Shown one piece after another: positions 1 through 6,978 of a stretch of 10,000 nucleotides of DNA. A program made the translations under genes and the position numbers. Under the pieces are notes generated by a model. The model saw nothing but the letters and a program-made list of their open reading frames with translations, searched no databases and had not been told where the DNA came from. Each line of letters opens with the position of its first letter. The first letter of the stretch is position 1. Source of the DNA: Chrysomallon squamiferum (taxonomy: Eukaryota > Mollusca > Gastropoda > Neomphalida > Peltospiridae); NCBI GenBank assembly GCA_012295275.1, contig CM022672.1, forward strand, positions 14,618,625-14,628,624. Reading direction: 5' to 3'.

Positions 1-510
1 TTCGACAGAACTGTACCACTTTTTATTTTCGATATAATGATACTGTTTGTGTTTTTAATTAATTTAGAATATGATTAACATGAAATCTATTAAAATTATA
101 TATCACACAAATAACGCAAAGAGGACATACTGACCTGAATAGAATTCCACAGCCTAATTTAACACCGACTTTCAAGCTAATGACGTAATATGATTTTTGA
201 CTGTGACGTCGTAATAACAATAAGCAATATTCCGAGCATCTAGATGCGTCCCACTTTCTTAAACGGTGAGCTAATTGTTGTCTTTACGTGTTTGTTTGTA
301 GTTATTGTTTTATGAGGATGATTCGCAAAAACGCACACTCTCTTGCACAAGTAATACAGTAATATAAAAGTGTTTTTGGCACACATAATCAGGCTGCAGG
401 GATCTGTGCCAGATGTATATTTATTTTTCACTGGATGTTACAATAATTATTTCAAATGGTTATTTAACTGGTAGAATAGCTAAACTCATTTACAGTAATA
501 ATTATATACT
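1..510. other. AT-rich unique sequence, no gene seen
   Basis: No frame here resembles a protein and no long simple repeat is present. The only motifs that stand out are the two CRE-like sites near 181-211, annotated separately. A short minus-strand open frame at 240-431 has no recognisable domain and an AT-driven composition, so I treat it as chance. The stretch is best described as unannotated intergenic or intronic DNA. Confidence 0.6.
181..211 (+). promoter_or_regulatory. Pair of CRE-like sites
   Basis: TGACGTAA lies at 181-188 and TGACGTCG at 204-211. The palindromic CREB/ATF consensus is TGACGTCA, and each site matches it at 7 of 8 positions. TGACGTAA is a known CREB/ATF-type variant. 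The two start 23 bp apart. Function is inferred from the motif only; no promoter or exon is visible next to them. Confidence 0.25.
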
Positions 511-519
511 TCATAATGG

Positions 520-922
520 TGCTACTGCTGCTCTTACTACTACGTGTGTTACTGCTACTGTTACCGCTTCTGCTACTATTACTGTTACATCTATCTTTGC
601 TACTGTTACTACCACTACCATCACTACTACTACGTCTATTGCTACTGCTACTATTATTGCTACTGTTACATCTGTTACTATAACTCGTGCTACTACTACT
701 ACTGCTGCTACTACTGCTACAATTACCACTTTTACTATTACTACTACTACTACTATTGCTACTGCTACTACTACTACTAATAATAATAATAATAATTCAG
801 CTATAACAATAATCTCAAGTATAACAGCTTTTACTTTTACTACTACTACTGTTGTTGCTACTGCTTCTACTACTACTAATAATAATAATAATTCAGCTGT
901 AACAAGTATAACATCTTTTAGA
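520..922 (+). repeat. Cryptic (ACT/ACC/AAT)n triplet block
   Basis: About 400 bp are built almost entirely from TAC/ACT triplets with substitutions to GCT, GTT, ACC and AAT, ending in two clean (TAA)n runs near 778-796 and 877-892. One plus frame stays open across it (413-928) and would encode a Thr-rich string with Asn runs. A second frame gives Tyr/Cys strings. That is what a decayed triplet repeat yields in every frame, so I do not call a protein. The interruptions indicate an old, point-mutated array. Confidence 0.85.
730..914 (+). repeat. Imperfect tandem duplication inside the triplet block
   Basis: Two adjacent units can be aligned, about 730-828 and 829-914. Each begins with TTTTACT, runs through TACTACTACTAATAATAA, then carries the non-triplet marker ATTCAGCT(A/G)TAACAA and ends near AGTATAACA. 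The shared marker shows segmental duplication rather than independent slippage. The second unit is shorter by roughly a dozen bases, mostly in repeat number. Confidence 0.7.
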
Positions 923-962
923 CGATGACGACGAACACAACGTCAATGACGACGACTACGAC
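922..962 (+). repeat. Short (GAC)n-rich tract
   Basis: GACGATGACGACGAAC and a second GACGACGACTACGACG-type run abut the ACT block. It is a different triplet family and is CpG-rich compared with the AT-rich DNA on its right. Confidence 0.6.
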
Positions 963-1126
963 GGTGATTTCACTAACAAAAAATAAAACAGGTACGGAAC
1001 AGCATTTTAAATAATATCAATTTATCTCCGTATTTTTCCTGGTTAGTATAAAGGAAAACTTTCACATTCTGAAACATTTTCTTGCAAACTTTCTCTCTAA
1101 CTCTTTCTAAATACTATTTTCTTTTT

Positions 1127-1160
1127 AAAAAAAAATAAAAAATAAAAAATAAAAAAAAAA
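1127..1160 (+). repeat. A-rich tract
   Basis: A runs interrupted by single T bases (AAAAATAAAAAATAAAAAA pattern). No retroelement sequence is recognisable immediately upstream, so I do not call it a retroposon tail. Confidence 0.75.
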
Positions 1161-1194
1161 CGAAATAAAAACACTTGGTGGTCGGAAGCCAGTT

Positions 1195-1640
1195 CTAAAA
1201 CATGGATTCCGATGACAGATGTTTCTGCGTTATGTTATTGCAACGACGTCAAACAACACGTCGCGCTGCAGTCGGTGTTTATAGACTACTACGTTTCGAC
1301 GTCTGCAAAGTTTTACCATTTATACGAGTTTTGTCCCCGCAATTCGCAAGACGCAGCACCTGCGATAATGAACCATTTTACAGCCGTGTTGATAATTTTG
1401 CGGTACTTCGCTGTAGTCTATATGCGGAATTTATGTCGCAAAGCAAGCAAAATATTACACCGTGTCTATAAACCCATTATTTTCTTGTTGTTTATCGCTC
1501 ATAATGTACAGTTCTTGAGAAATAAAACATCTCTATATGAAATCTGCACGGGGCCCTTTCAGGGTGGCATTAATCTTTTAGTTTTCATAACGGAAGAAAG
1601 TAAAATAAAAGCCGCAATGAAAAAGGTTTAACGACACACT
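1195..1640 (+). other. CpG-rich unique block with two open frames, function unknown
   Basis: This block is free of simple repeats and, especially at 1205-1470, holds about 22 CpG by my count in ~265 bp, far denser than its surroundings. Two plus frames are open: 1202-1471 (89 codons) and 1212-1631 (139 codons). The longer would encode a peptide with two hydrophobic stretches and no motif I recognise. Neither has clear codon bias, and two frames open over the same bases argues for chance. A CRE-like CGACGTCA lies at 1244-1251. It could be a 5' exon, a promoter-proximal CpG-rich segment or a relic of a transposon. Confidence 0.35.
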
Positions 1641-1643
1641 TTG

Positions 1644-1646
<3 letters not shown>

Positions 1647-1677
<31 letters not shown>
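1647..1677 (+). repeat. (TG)15 microsatellite
   Basis: Pure TG dinucleotide run. Its last ten bases form the outer end of the left arm of the foldback structure at 1668-1911. Confidence 0.95.
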
Positions 1678-1680
<3 letters not shown>

Positions 1681-1716
1681 ATCAGTTACTATTACCACTT
1701 CTACTATATATATAAT

Positions 1717-1837
<121 letters not shown>

Positions 1838-1911
1838 TATATGTATGTATGTATGTATGTATATTATAAATATAGTAGAAGTGGTAATAGTAACTGATGT
1901 AACACACACAC

Positions 1912-2083
1912 TGGGAGTGATATTACACGTTCAAGATATATTAAACGTATCTTAAGAGTAAGTTCGTGATATTTTGTCAGTTATATTCGTTCAGTTCGAA
2001 AAGGCTGTTGTAGCTCCGTGATTGGGAAAGGGAGATTTTTGTCTGAAATGTGATGTATTTTAGGATCAGGTCTTCTTATTAAT
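1912..2083. other. Unique sequence, nothing recognised
   Basis: AT-rich non-repetitive DNA between the foldback and the CATA-rich block. No open frame, RNA gene or strong motif is visible. Confidence 0.5.
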
Positions 2084-2275
2084 ACAGAGACATATAAATA
2101 TACATACACACATACATACTACAAAAATACATATTATACACGCAGCGACAGACACACGCACATACAGCCAGACATACATACATGCAGGCCTACATACATA
2201 CATATATACATACAGGCAGACAGACTGACAGACAGTCTCTCTCACACACATATATACATACACTCTTTACATATA
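2084..2275 (+). repeat. Degenerate (CATA)n / (CAGA)n block
   Basis: Short runs of CATACATA, ACACACA and CAGACAGA interspersed over ~190 bp. The minus strand gives a low-complexity Tyr/Val/Cys frame (2066-2263) that is clearly repeat-derived. A small inverted repeat, AGACTG-ACAGA-CAGTCT, sits at about 2218-2236. Confidence 0.8.
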
Positions 2276-2881
2276 AAAGTTAAATGCATAAACAAGCAGA
2301 TAACCCAATCCAATTCTCGTCACCCGTTTAAGGCCTCACCGATGAATGGAACAATAATCATAGGAATATGGCGTCGAGAGAGAGGAGGAGAATAAAAAAA
2401 GAGTCGAGTGCTCCGCACTGTTCATCTCGCAAGGTGGGTGGTCTGCGAGAATACAAAAACATACAGAGACAAAATGATCTATTGCCGCTATATAAACCAT
2501 CTTGTTGCTTGCGTGCAACATAAATAATTTTCACGCGTTTGTATGTATGCTTCGCCGATAGGCAACAAATAGGTGTTATAGATATTCAATATGTGAAAAT
2601 TTACTGTGCGGTATTTCGGCTTCTGGTATACGTATTATGCGAATCTGGAGAGCGAGAGCAGGTCCTTTTGTTTTGTTTATTTAGCAAATAGAGATGCAGA
2701 TTTGGTTTCTGCCTTCCCTGCCAGCGGCCGTTTTAGATTCAAGTACGGCTGTCTTGGACACGGTTTTTGCCTGCAGAAGTAGCTTAGTAAAGAACATACG
2801 TTATTATATATAGATACGAATATACACGTCCGAACGTACATACATGCATTCTTATCTGTTTGCGTATTTGTCTCTTCTGTC

Positions 2882-2886
<5 letters not shown>
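2276..2886. other. Unique sequence, no gene supported
   Basis: About 600 bp of mixed-composition DNA. Minus-strand frames at 2336-2521 and 2677-2928 are short, and the latter begins in the neighbouring GT repeat. The 2695-2790 part is somewhat GC-richer and includes GCCAGCGGCCG. I see no domain, RNA fold or paired splice sites here. Confidence 0.5.

Positions 2887-2914
<28 letters not shown>
2887..2914 (+). repeat. (GT)14 microsatellite
   Basis: Pure GT run ending at TAATCTG. Confidence 0.95.
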
Positions 2915-2917
<3 letters not shown>

Positions 2918-3003
2918 CTGAATTTCATGATTAATAATATTAATATGCTGAACTATCATCAGTGTAGTAGCAACAGAGGTGATATTAGTTTTTTCGTTTT
3001 AGT

Positions 3004-3062
3004 GTTATTATTACTGATATTATTATTACTACTACTGCAACTAATATCATTATTATTGTTGT
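3004..3062 (+). repeat. Cryptic (ATT/ACT)n triplet tract
   Basis: ATT and ACT triplets with a few interruptions (for example GCAACTAATATC). It gives Leu-rich frames in both directions, as expected of repeats. Confidence 0.8.
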
Positions 3063-3125
3063 TCTTCCTGTGGTATTTTATAGAAGTAACATAAAGAAGT
3101 GAAACAGAAGAATAAAAATATGATA

Positions 3126-3171
3126 GCATAGTAATAGCAGAATCAGCTGCAGTAGCAGTAGCAGTAGCAAT

Positions 3172-3206
<35 letters not shown>

Positions 3207-3298
3207 TAGTAGTAAAAATAGCAGCAGCAGTAAGTAGTTCTAGTAGTAGCAATAGTAGCGACAGTAGTAGTAGTAGTAGTAGCAGCAGCAGTAGCCGC
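3126..3298 (+). repeat. (AGC/AGT)n triplet block
   Basis: About 170 bp of AGC and AGT triplets, including about six uninterrupted AGC units around 3172-3190 followed by about eight AGT units to ~3213, and a second run near 3261-3294. On the minus strand it reads (ACT)n and (GCT)n, the same family as 520-922 in opposite orientation. The minus open frame 2959-3309 (Leu, Thr and Ala strings) is repeat-derived. Confidence 0.9.
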
Positions 3299-3401
3299 AA
3301 CATAAGCATCAGTGATAATTCTAATGATATTTAGACAAGCAAAATACTAAACATCATTGAACAAGTATCAGTGATAATAATTATAATAAGCAGAGACATA
3401 A

Positions 3402-3437
3402 ATAAAATAAAATAATAATAATAATATGGATGGATGG
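3402..3437 (+). repeat. (AAATA)/(AAT)n and (GGAT)3 tract
   Basis: AAATAAAATAAAATAATAAT runs into three GGAT-type units (ATGGATGGATGG). Confidence 0.8.
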
Positions 3438-3461
3438 TCAGAAATTCCAAGATAATCGTAC

Positions 3462-3545
3462 TCTCTCTTCTTCTTCTTCTTCTTCTTCTTCATCTTCTTC
3501 TTCTCTCTCTCTCTCTCTCTCTTTCTTTCTCTCTTTCTCTCTTTT
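3462..3545 (+). repeat. Polypyrimidine (CTT)n / (CT)n / (CTTT)n tract
   Basis: A nearly pure C/T strand of about 85 nt: CTT units at ~3467-3503, CT units at ~3502-3522, then CTTT-type units. Two overlapping Ser/Leu-rich frames (3430-3747 and 3434-3655) are by-products. Confidence 0.9.
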
Positions 3546-3898
3546 CTTTAATCTCTCCCCAAAAACCTACTCCCTCTGTTTCTCACAAACACACTCATTC
3601 ACACATAAACAAAAATTTACTGCATATAATTTTACAAAAGAAAAGATTTATTTGATTCGTGGCCTAGGTTTAAATGTTCTTTTACTGCGTAAAAAGTCTA
3701 AAAACGAACTTAATCTTTTAAGACAACCGCTGTGTATTAATAACTAATGTCTTTGCATTTAGTCATTAGAGACTGCTAAGCATAGATTTTACTCAAATCT
3801 AATCTATCCAGAATAATTTGTATTTTTCACTCATTAAAAATGTCAGCTATATAGATAGTCATTAAATACAATTAAATATTCTTGATAACACTTGACCA
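3546..3898. other. AT-rich unique sequence, nothing recognised
   Basis: No credible coding frame beyond the tails of the repeat-derived ones, and no RNA gene or mobile-element terminus seen. Confidence 0.5.
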
Positions 3899-3921
3899 TT
3901 TTTTTTTTTTTTTTTTTTTTT
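3899..3921 (+). repeat. Poly-T run (23 nt)
   Basis: Pure T homopolymer. No SINE- or LINE-like body is recognisable on either side. Confidence 0.95.
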
Positions 3922-3962
3922 GTTAGCCCTGATAAATTTTAATGTGTCAAACTCGAAAAAAA

Positions 3963-4006
3963 GGCAAATTTAATATTATAAAAAAGAAATGGCAAATTTA
4001 ATATTA
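3963..4006 (+). repeat. Short tandem duplication, 28-bp period
   Basis: GGCAAATTTAATATTA occurs at 3963-3978 and again exactly at 3991-4006, separated by an A-rich linker. A (GAA)-type purine run (4020-4035) follows a poly-A stretch. A related GTCAAATTTAATG is found near 4136. Confidence 0.85.
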
Positions 4007-4092
4007 AAAAAAAAAAAAAAAGAAGAAGAAGAAAGATGAAGTTTTTCTCCGCGTTTATCTGATTTCGTAATAAAATTTGTGTTTGACATTTT

Positions 4093-4098
4093 CACGTG
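4093..4098. promoter_or_regulatory. Isolated CACGTG E-box
   Basis: TTCACGTGTC contains the palindromic E-box core CACGTG. It stands alone in AT-rich sequence, so its role is doubtful. Confidence 0.12.
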
Positions 4099-4192
4099 TC
4101 TGAACCTAACATTTAGAGCGATGTCATTAATTTGGTCAAATTTAATGTTCTTTAAATGGAACCGTTTAATAACGTAATAGCATAGAAGTGTA

Positions 4193-4320
4193 TGTCTGTA
4201 TGTTTATATATAATTAAATGTATGAGGATGTGTTTGTGTGTGTGTGTATATATGTGTGTGTGACTGCGTGACAAGTTCATGCACATGTGTATGTATGATT
4301 GTGTATATGTCTATATATAT
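4193..4320 (+). repeat. Degenerate (TG)n / (TATG)n block
   Basis: Interrupted TG and TATG units with a purer GTGTGTGTGTGT core near 4233-4246. The open frame at 4238-4501 begins in it and has no recognisable domain. Confidence 0.75.
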
Positions 4321-4324
4321 AAAG

Positions 4325-4555
4325 ATTTTTAAAACAATTATTTCCATTAAATTAATTTTTACGATTTTTTTCTTCCATATCTCTTTTTCTTCCTCTTATA
4401 TCTTGTTCTTTCAAATGATTATTTCATTAGAGTATATTTTACATACAAGCATTTATTTATTAAACATTCATTTATTACACAGTGCATGGCAGACTTTTTA
4501 GACCAACGCTCTCTTCATGAAATCATTAGTTTCTCACTGACCCCACAAACATGTC
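4325..4555. other. AT-rich unique sequence, nothing recognised
   Basis: Mostly T-rich sequence without internal repeats or motifs that I can support. Confidence 0.5.
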
Positions 4556-4574
4556 AAAAAAAAAAAAAAAAAAA
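4556..4574 (+). repeat. Poly-A run (19 nt)
   Basis: Pure A homopolymer followed by TGTTATCGATAA. Confidence 0.95.
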
Positions 4575-4639
4575 TGTTATCGATAATAAATTTGTCTAAT
4601 TTAAAAATAAGTTAGTTTTGAAAATTTCCAAAAAAAGAA

Positions 4640-4696
4640 AATAATAATAATAATAATAATAAATAGTTAAAAATTTCATTTTTTTTTTTTTTTTTT
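4640..4696 (+). repeat. (AAT)8 followed by an 18-nt poly-T
   Basis: AAT units at 4640-4663 and T18 at 4679-4696, separated by a short AT-rich linker. Confidence 0.9.
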
Positions 4697-4768
4697 AAAA
4701 TCTTTAAACACACTTTTTTTGTATCCTATACATTTATCGAACCCTTGGACAGTCCCCTGATTTAAACG

Positions 4769-4815
4769 GATAATGATAATAATAATAATAACAATAACAA
4801 CAACAATAACAGTAG

Positions 4816-4856
<41 letters not shown>

Positions 4857-4892
4857 TAATAATAATAATAACAATTGCAGTAATAATGATGA
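4769..4892 (+). repeat. (AAT/AAC)n triplet block
   Basis: AAT units with an AAC-rich inner segment (ACAATAACAACAACAATAAC). The purest run is around 4819-4852. It decays into GATGATGATC-type units on the right. Confidence 0.9.
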
Positions 4893-5071
4893 TCATGGTT
4901 TTGGTTATGGTCGAGATCTTGGTGGTTGAGTGATAGTAATCTTATTACACGTTTGTTATAAAGTTGTAACTGTTACCCACTACAAAGTATCTCATGTGTT
5001 AACAGTTTAATCACAGAAGAACATGGTGTTACGGAATTACGAGTTCAGATTAAGACGTATCATTGTGCCGA

Positions 5072-5133
5072 TGACGTAATAGGAAGACACCCTCAGAAGT
5101 CATCAGCTAACTACAGCACGTGTCATTACGTCA
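5072..5133. promoter_or_regulatory. Inverted pair of CRE-type sites with E-box
   Basis: TGACGTAAT (5072-5080) and ATTACGTCA (5125-5133) are exact 9-bp reverse complements separated by 44 bp. CACGTG lies at 5117-5122, three bases before the second site. bZIP proteins (CREB/ATF, C/EBP-related) bind such octamers and bHLH proteins (USF, MYC/MAX, MITF/TFE, CLOCK/BMAL) bind CACGTG. This is family knowledge; occupancy is inference. Confidence 0.4.
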
Positions 5134-5221
5134 CATTAGACTGTTACCAAAACGTTAATTAAAATCGGCTGCAAACACCTGTATTCACAATGACTTAACG
5201 AAAACTGCAGTTCTAAAGAGG

Positions 5222-5253
5222 TTACGTCAAAGCTTCGCGCTCTGTCACGTGAC
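5222..5253. promoter_or_regulatory. TTACGTCA plus 10-bp palindromic E-box
   Basis: TTACGTCA at 5222-5229 is followed by the perfect palindrome GTCACGTGAC at 5244-5253. TCACGTGA is the preferred form for USF and MITF/TFE-type bHLH-zip factors. Pairing of a CRE with an E-box repeats the arrangement at 5117-5133 with wider spacing. Confidence 0.4.
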
Positions 5254-5507
5254 ATCGTGATTCGACTGGTTCGGGTCCGTTTGCTTGCTCTTTTGGGGGG
5301 AAAAGTTTAGCGGAACGAATAGCGGTTTCAGGTCATTGTATGGCGATTGACACCAACGTGTGTTTTAGAGGTAGAGTTCACCTCCTGCGTTGTTCACTCG
5401 TCTACCAGGGTAGAATTAACGAAGCTTATCCCCCCCTCGTACATTAGTAACTAACAGGGTTGCTGTCAAACCTCAGTGTGACTGCTTGTGTCACCCGGAG
5501 AGCTTTT

Positions 5508-5515
5508 TATAAATA
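5508..5515 (+). promoter_or_regulatory. TATA-box-like TATAAATA
   Basis: TATAAATA fits the TATAWAWR consensus and lies about 260 bp after the CRE/E-box cluster. In AT-rich DNA such matches are common, so only the context makes it worth listing. Confidence 0.2.
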
Positions 5516-5574
5516 TCCCTAACCATCACCATTCCAACAACATTAGTACAGCCCACTCATTAAAGATGCGCTGC

Positions 5575-5589
5575 TTTTTTTTTTTTTTT
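5575..5589 (+). repeat. Poly-T run (15 nt)
   Basis: Pure T run inside an otherwise unique stretch. It lies within a 120-codon frame (5488-5850) and would give it a run of Phe, which argues against that frame being a gene. Confidence 0.9.
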
Positions 5590-5885
5590 CATTGGCTACG
5601 TTTTAATCGTATTACGTATCAAATACTCTTTTGCGCTTTCTCGTTATGTGTTTTTGCAAAGTACCGTGTTGTAACTGTAACTAAATTCAAGGACTTCTTA
5701 ATATTATTTATTTATCCTTTTAGGACACTTACGAGCTTCTGTAAAATTGTGCAGCAGCGTCATGAAACAGTCGTTTATTCTTCAACTCTTACACTGTGTC
5801 GCAAACTGAATAATCTGCACTTCTTATACGTGCGCACTTTCTTAACGTAACCGGCGAATAACTGAGAGTTTTAGCAGTGCATGAT

Positions 5886-5888
<3 letters not shown>
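5590..5888. other. Unique sequence, no gene supported
   Basis: AT-rich non-repetitive DNA, covered by an unconvincing open frame. No RNA gene or mobile element seen. Confidence 0.45.

Positions 5889-5965
<77 letters not shown>
5889..5965 (+). repeat. (TC)38 microsatellite
   Basis: 77 nt of uninterrupted TC, a perfect polypyrimidine-polypurine mirror repeat. Such tracts can form intramolecular triplexes and bind GAGA-type factors in some animals; whether that happens here is unknown. Confidence 0.95.
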
Positions 5966-5969
<4 letters not shown>

Positions 5970-6065
5970 ATGACCGACTCTCCCCCTCATAATTATAAGA
6001 CATTTGATTTATTTTCGTTACAGAATTCAAGCTTCATTTCATACATTTACGATTGATTAGCAGTA

Positions 6066-6095
6066 TTTTTTTTGTTGTTGTTGTTGTTGTTGTTG

Positions 6096-6183
<88 letters not shown>

Positions 6184-6205
6184 GTTACTGTTACTGTTAC
6201 TGTTA
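6066..6205 (+). repeat. Compound T8-(GTT)9-(ATT)n-(GTTACT)3 tract
   Basis: T8 at 6066-6073, nine GTT units at 6074-6100, ATT units at 6101-6183 with one interruption at about 6128-6132, and three GTTACT hexamers at 6184-6201. The successive motifs differ by single substitutions, as in stepwise decay of one array. The open frames on both strands (Val/Ile/Leu or Asn/Thr strings) are repeat artefacts. Confidence 0.95.
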
Positions 6206-6262
6206 TTATCATGTCTTTTAGCAAACAGCATCACAATAAATAACATGTGGAAAGTATCTCTC

Positions 6263-6282
6263 TTTTTTTTTTTTTTTTTTTT
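6263..6282 (+). repeat. Poly-T run (20 nt)
   Basis: Pure T homopolymer. Confidence 0.95.
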
Positions 6283-6394
6283 CCGATTGTTATAAACATC
6301 CAGCAAAATAATCACATCAAGCATGGCCCTCGTGATATATCTGAATTTAAAAAAAAAATAACAAATGCATTAATCTCGAAATCTCTTTAATTGT

Positions 6395-6445
6395 ACAACT
6401 CCGGTGTGAATCGATCCCGCGACCTCTGGCTCGCTGGGTGGCACT
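6395..6445 (-). mobile_element. tRNA-like B-box segment, possible decayed SINE
   Basis: Read on the minus strand, the segment runs CCAGCGAGCCAGAGGTCGCG, then GGATCGATTC, then ACACCGG. The 9-mer GATCGATTC (plus 6408-6416) matches the pol III B-box GWTCRANNC exactly, and the preceding GAGCCAGAGGTCGCGGG resembles the variable loop and T stem of a tRNA. The T stem is damaged: only three of five pairs would form. No A-box or matching acceptor stem is found at the right distance, so it is not an intact tRNA gene. tRNA-derived SINEs are well known in cephalopods, and a fragment of one is the simplest explanation. Confidence 0.35.
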
Positions 6446-6447
6446 CT

Positions 6448-6457
6448 CTGCCGGCAG
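6448..6457. repeat. 10-bp palindrome CTGCCGGCAG
   Basis: Perfect self-complementary decamer just beside the tRNA-like segment. It could mark part of a former hairpin; alone it has little weight. Confidence 0.5.
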
Positions 6458-6641
6458 GCAAGGTGAAAGACGACATAACTTTGCACATACGTCGCTCGTT
6501 CGTTCTGTCTCACTGTGAAAGCCGCGTTGTTATTTCTAAAGCCTTTGCTGTCGGATTTGCTGATGGAATTGGTCGATTTTTATGGATGGGCACCCTGATC
6601 GATTGCAGAGATGCACCGCGATCGTTTCATTTAATTTACAC

Positions 6642-6654
6642 ATAAATCACGTGA
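6642..6654. promoter_or_regulatory. Overlapping PBX-HOX-type and E-box motifs
   Basis: ATAAATCA (6642-6649, reverse complement TGATTTAT) fits the PBX-HOX composite consensus TGATTNAT. It overlaps TCACGTGA (6647-6654) by three bases. Family knowledge assigns such sites to PBC/Hox and bHLH-zip proteins; use in this genome is inferred. Confidence 0.25.
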
Positions 6655-6941
6655 CCATGCGAGCAGAGCAAACTAAATCAGACCTGGAAGAATTAAGTCG
6701 AAATATTATTTAAGATAAGAAAGAAAATTTGCCCGAAAGGCGTCGCTGATGATACGGAATCTCCATGCATAAAATGACAATTCGGTCCCGATCTCTGACC
6801 CGCCGCGATATCGGCTTGTCCTATCTCGACAATAAAATGCTTTTCATCCCCCGGAATATAGATGCAAACAATCAGGCCTTAATCCGATCTGTTAGACAGC
6901 ATTTGCCTCATCATAAATCTCATCAATTAAGTTTTATCTGT

Positions 6942-6957
6942 TTCGCCATTTGGCGAA
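6942..6957. repeat. Perfect inverted repeat TTCGCCA-TT-TGGCGAA
   Basis: Seven-base arms with a two-base centre. TTTGGCGAA resembles an E2F-type half site, so a dimer site is possible, but the palindrome itself is what the sequence shows. Confidence 0.55.
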
Positions 6958-6978
6958 GTGATCTGCCTAATGGGGTGA

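Larger units (their letters stand above)
4898..5560 (+). promoter_or_regulatory. Candidate promoter/enhancer, CRE and E-box rich
   Basis: This repeat-poor, relatively GC- and CpG-rich stretch carries three exact CREB/ATF-type sites (5072-5079, 5126-5133, 5222-5229), two CACGTG E-boxes (5117-5122 and 5246-5251), a G6 run at 5295-5300, a C7 run at 5430-5436 and a TATAAATA at 5508-5515. No open frame in it looks like protein, which fits regulatory DNA. If it drives plus-strand transcription, initiation would be expected about 25-30 bp after the TATA-like element. A bidirectional or minus-strand promoter, or a distal enhancer, are equally open. Confidence 0.35.

Noticed and set aside
413-928. 171-codon plus frame rich in Thr, Ala, Ile and Asn
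   Set aside because: It is a translation of the cryptic ACT/AAT triplet array. Other frames over the same bases are also open and equally low in complexity, and no signal peptide, domain or mucin-like repeat unit is evident.
1212-1631. 139-codon plus frame with two hydrophobic stretches
   Set aside because: The composition is not repetitive, but I recognise no family, a second frame is open over the same bases, and there is no codon bias or splice context. It is kept only as part of the CpG-rich block.
2959-3309. 116-codon minus frame of Leu, Thr and Ala strings
   Set aside because: It translates the ATT and AGC/AGT triplet tracts.
3430-3747. 105-codon plus frame with a Ser run, and the overlapping Leu-run frame
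   Set aside because: The Ser and Leu runs are the CTT/CT tract; the remainder has no recognisable feature.
4577-4586. TTATCGATAA palindrome, like the insect DRE element
   Set aside because: It lies between a poly-A and AT-rich DNA, there is no nearby promoter-like context, and DRE usage outside insects is uncertain.
5488-5850. 120-codon plus frame after the promoter-like region
   Set aside because: It includes a Phe run from a poly-T tract, has no domain, and reflects T-rich composition. Its ORF-track start near 5488 is not an ATG; an ATG at 5566 would begin right before the poly-T.
6001-6060. Acceptor-like TTTTCGTTACAG at about 6013-6024
   Set aside because: All frames after it either stop within about 40 bases or run straight into the GTT/ATT array, and no donor follows.
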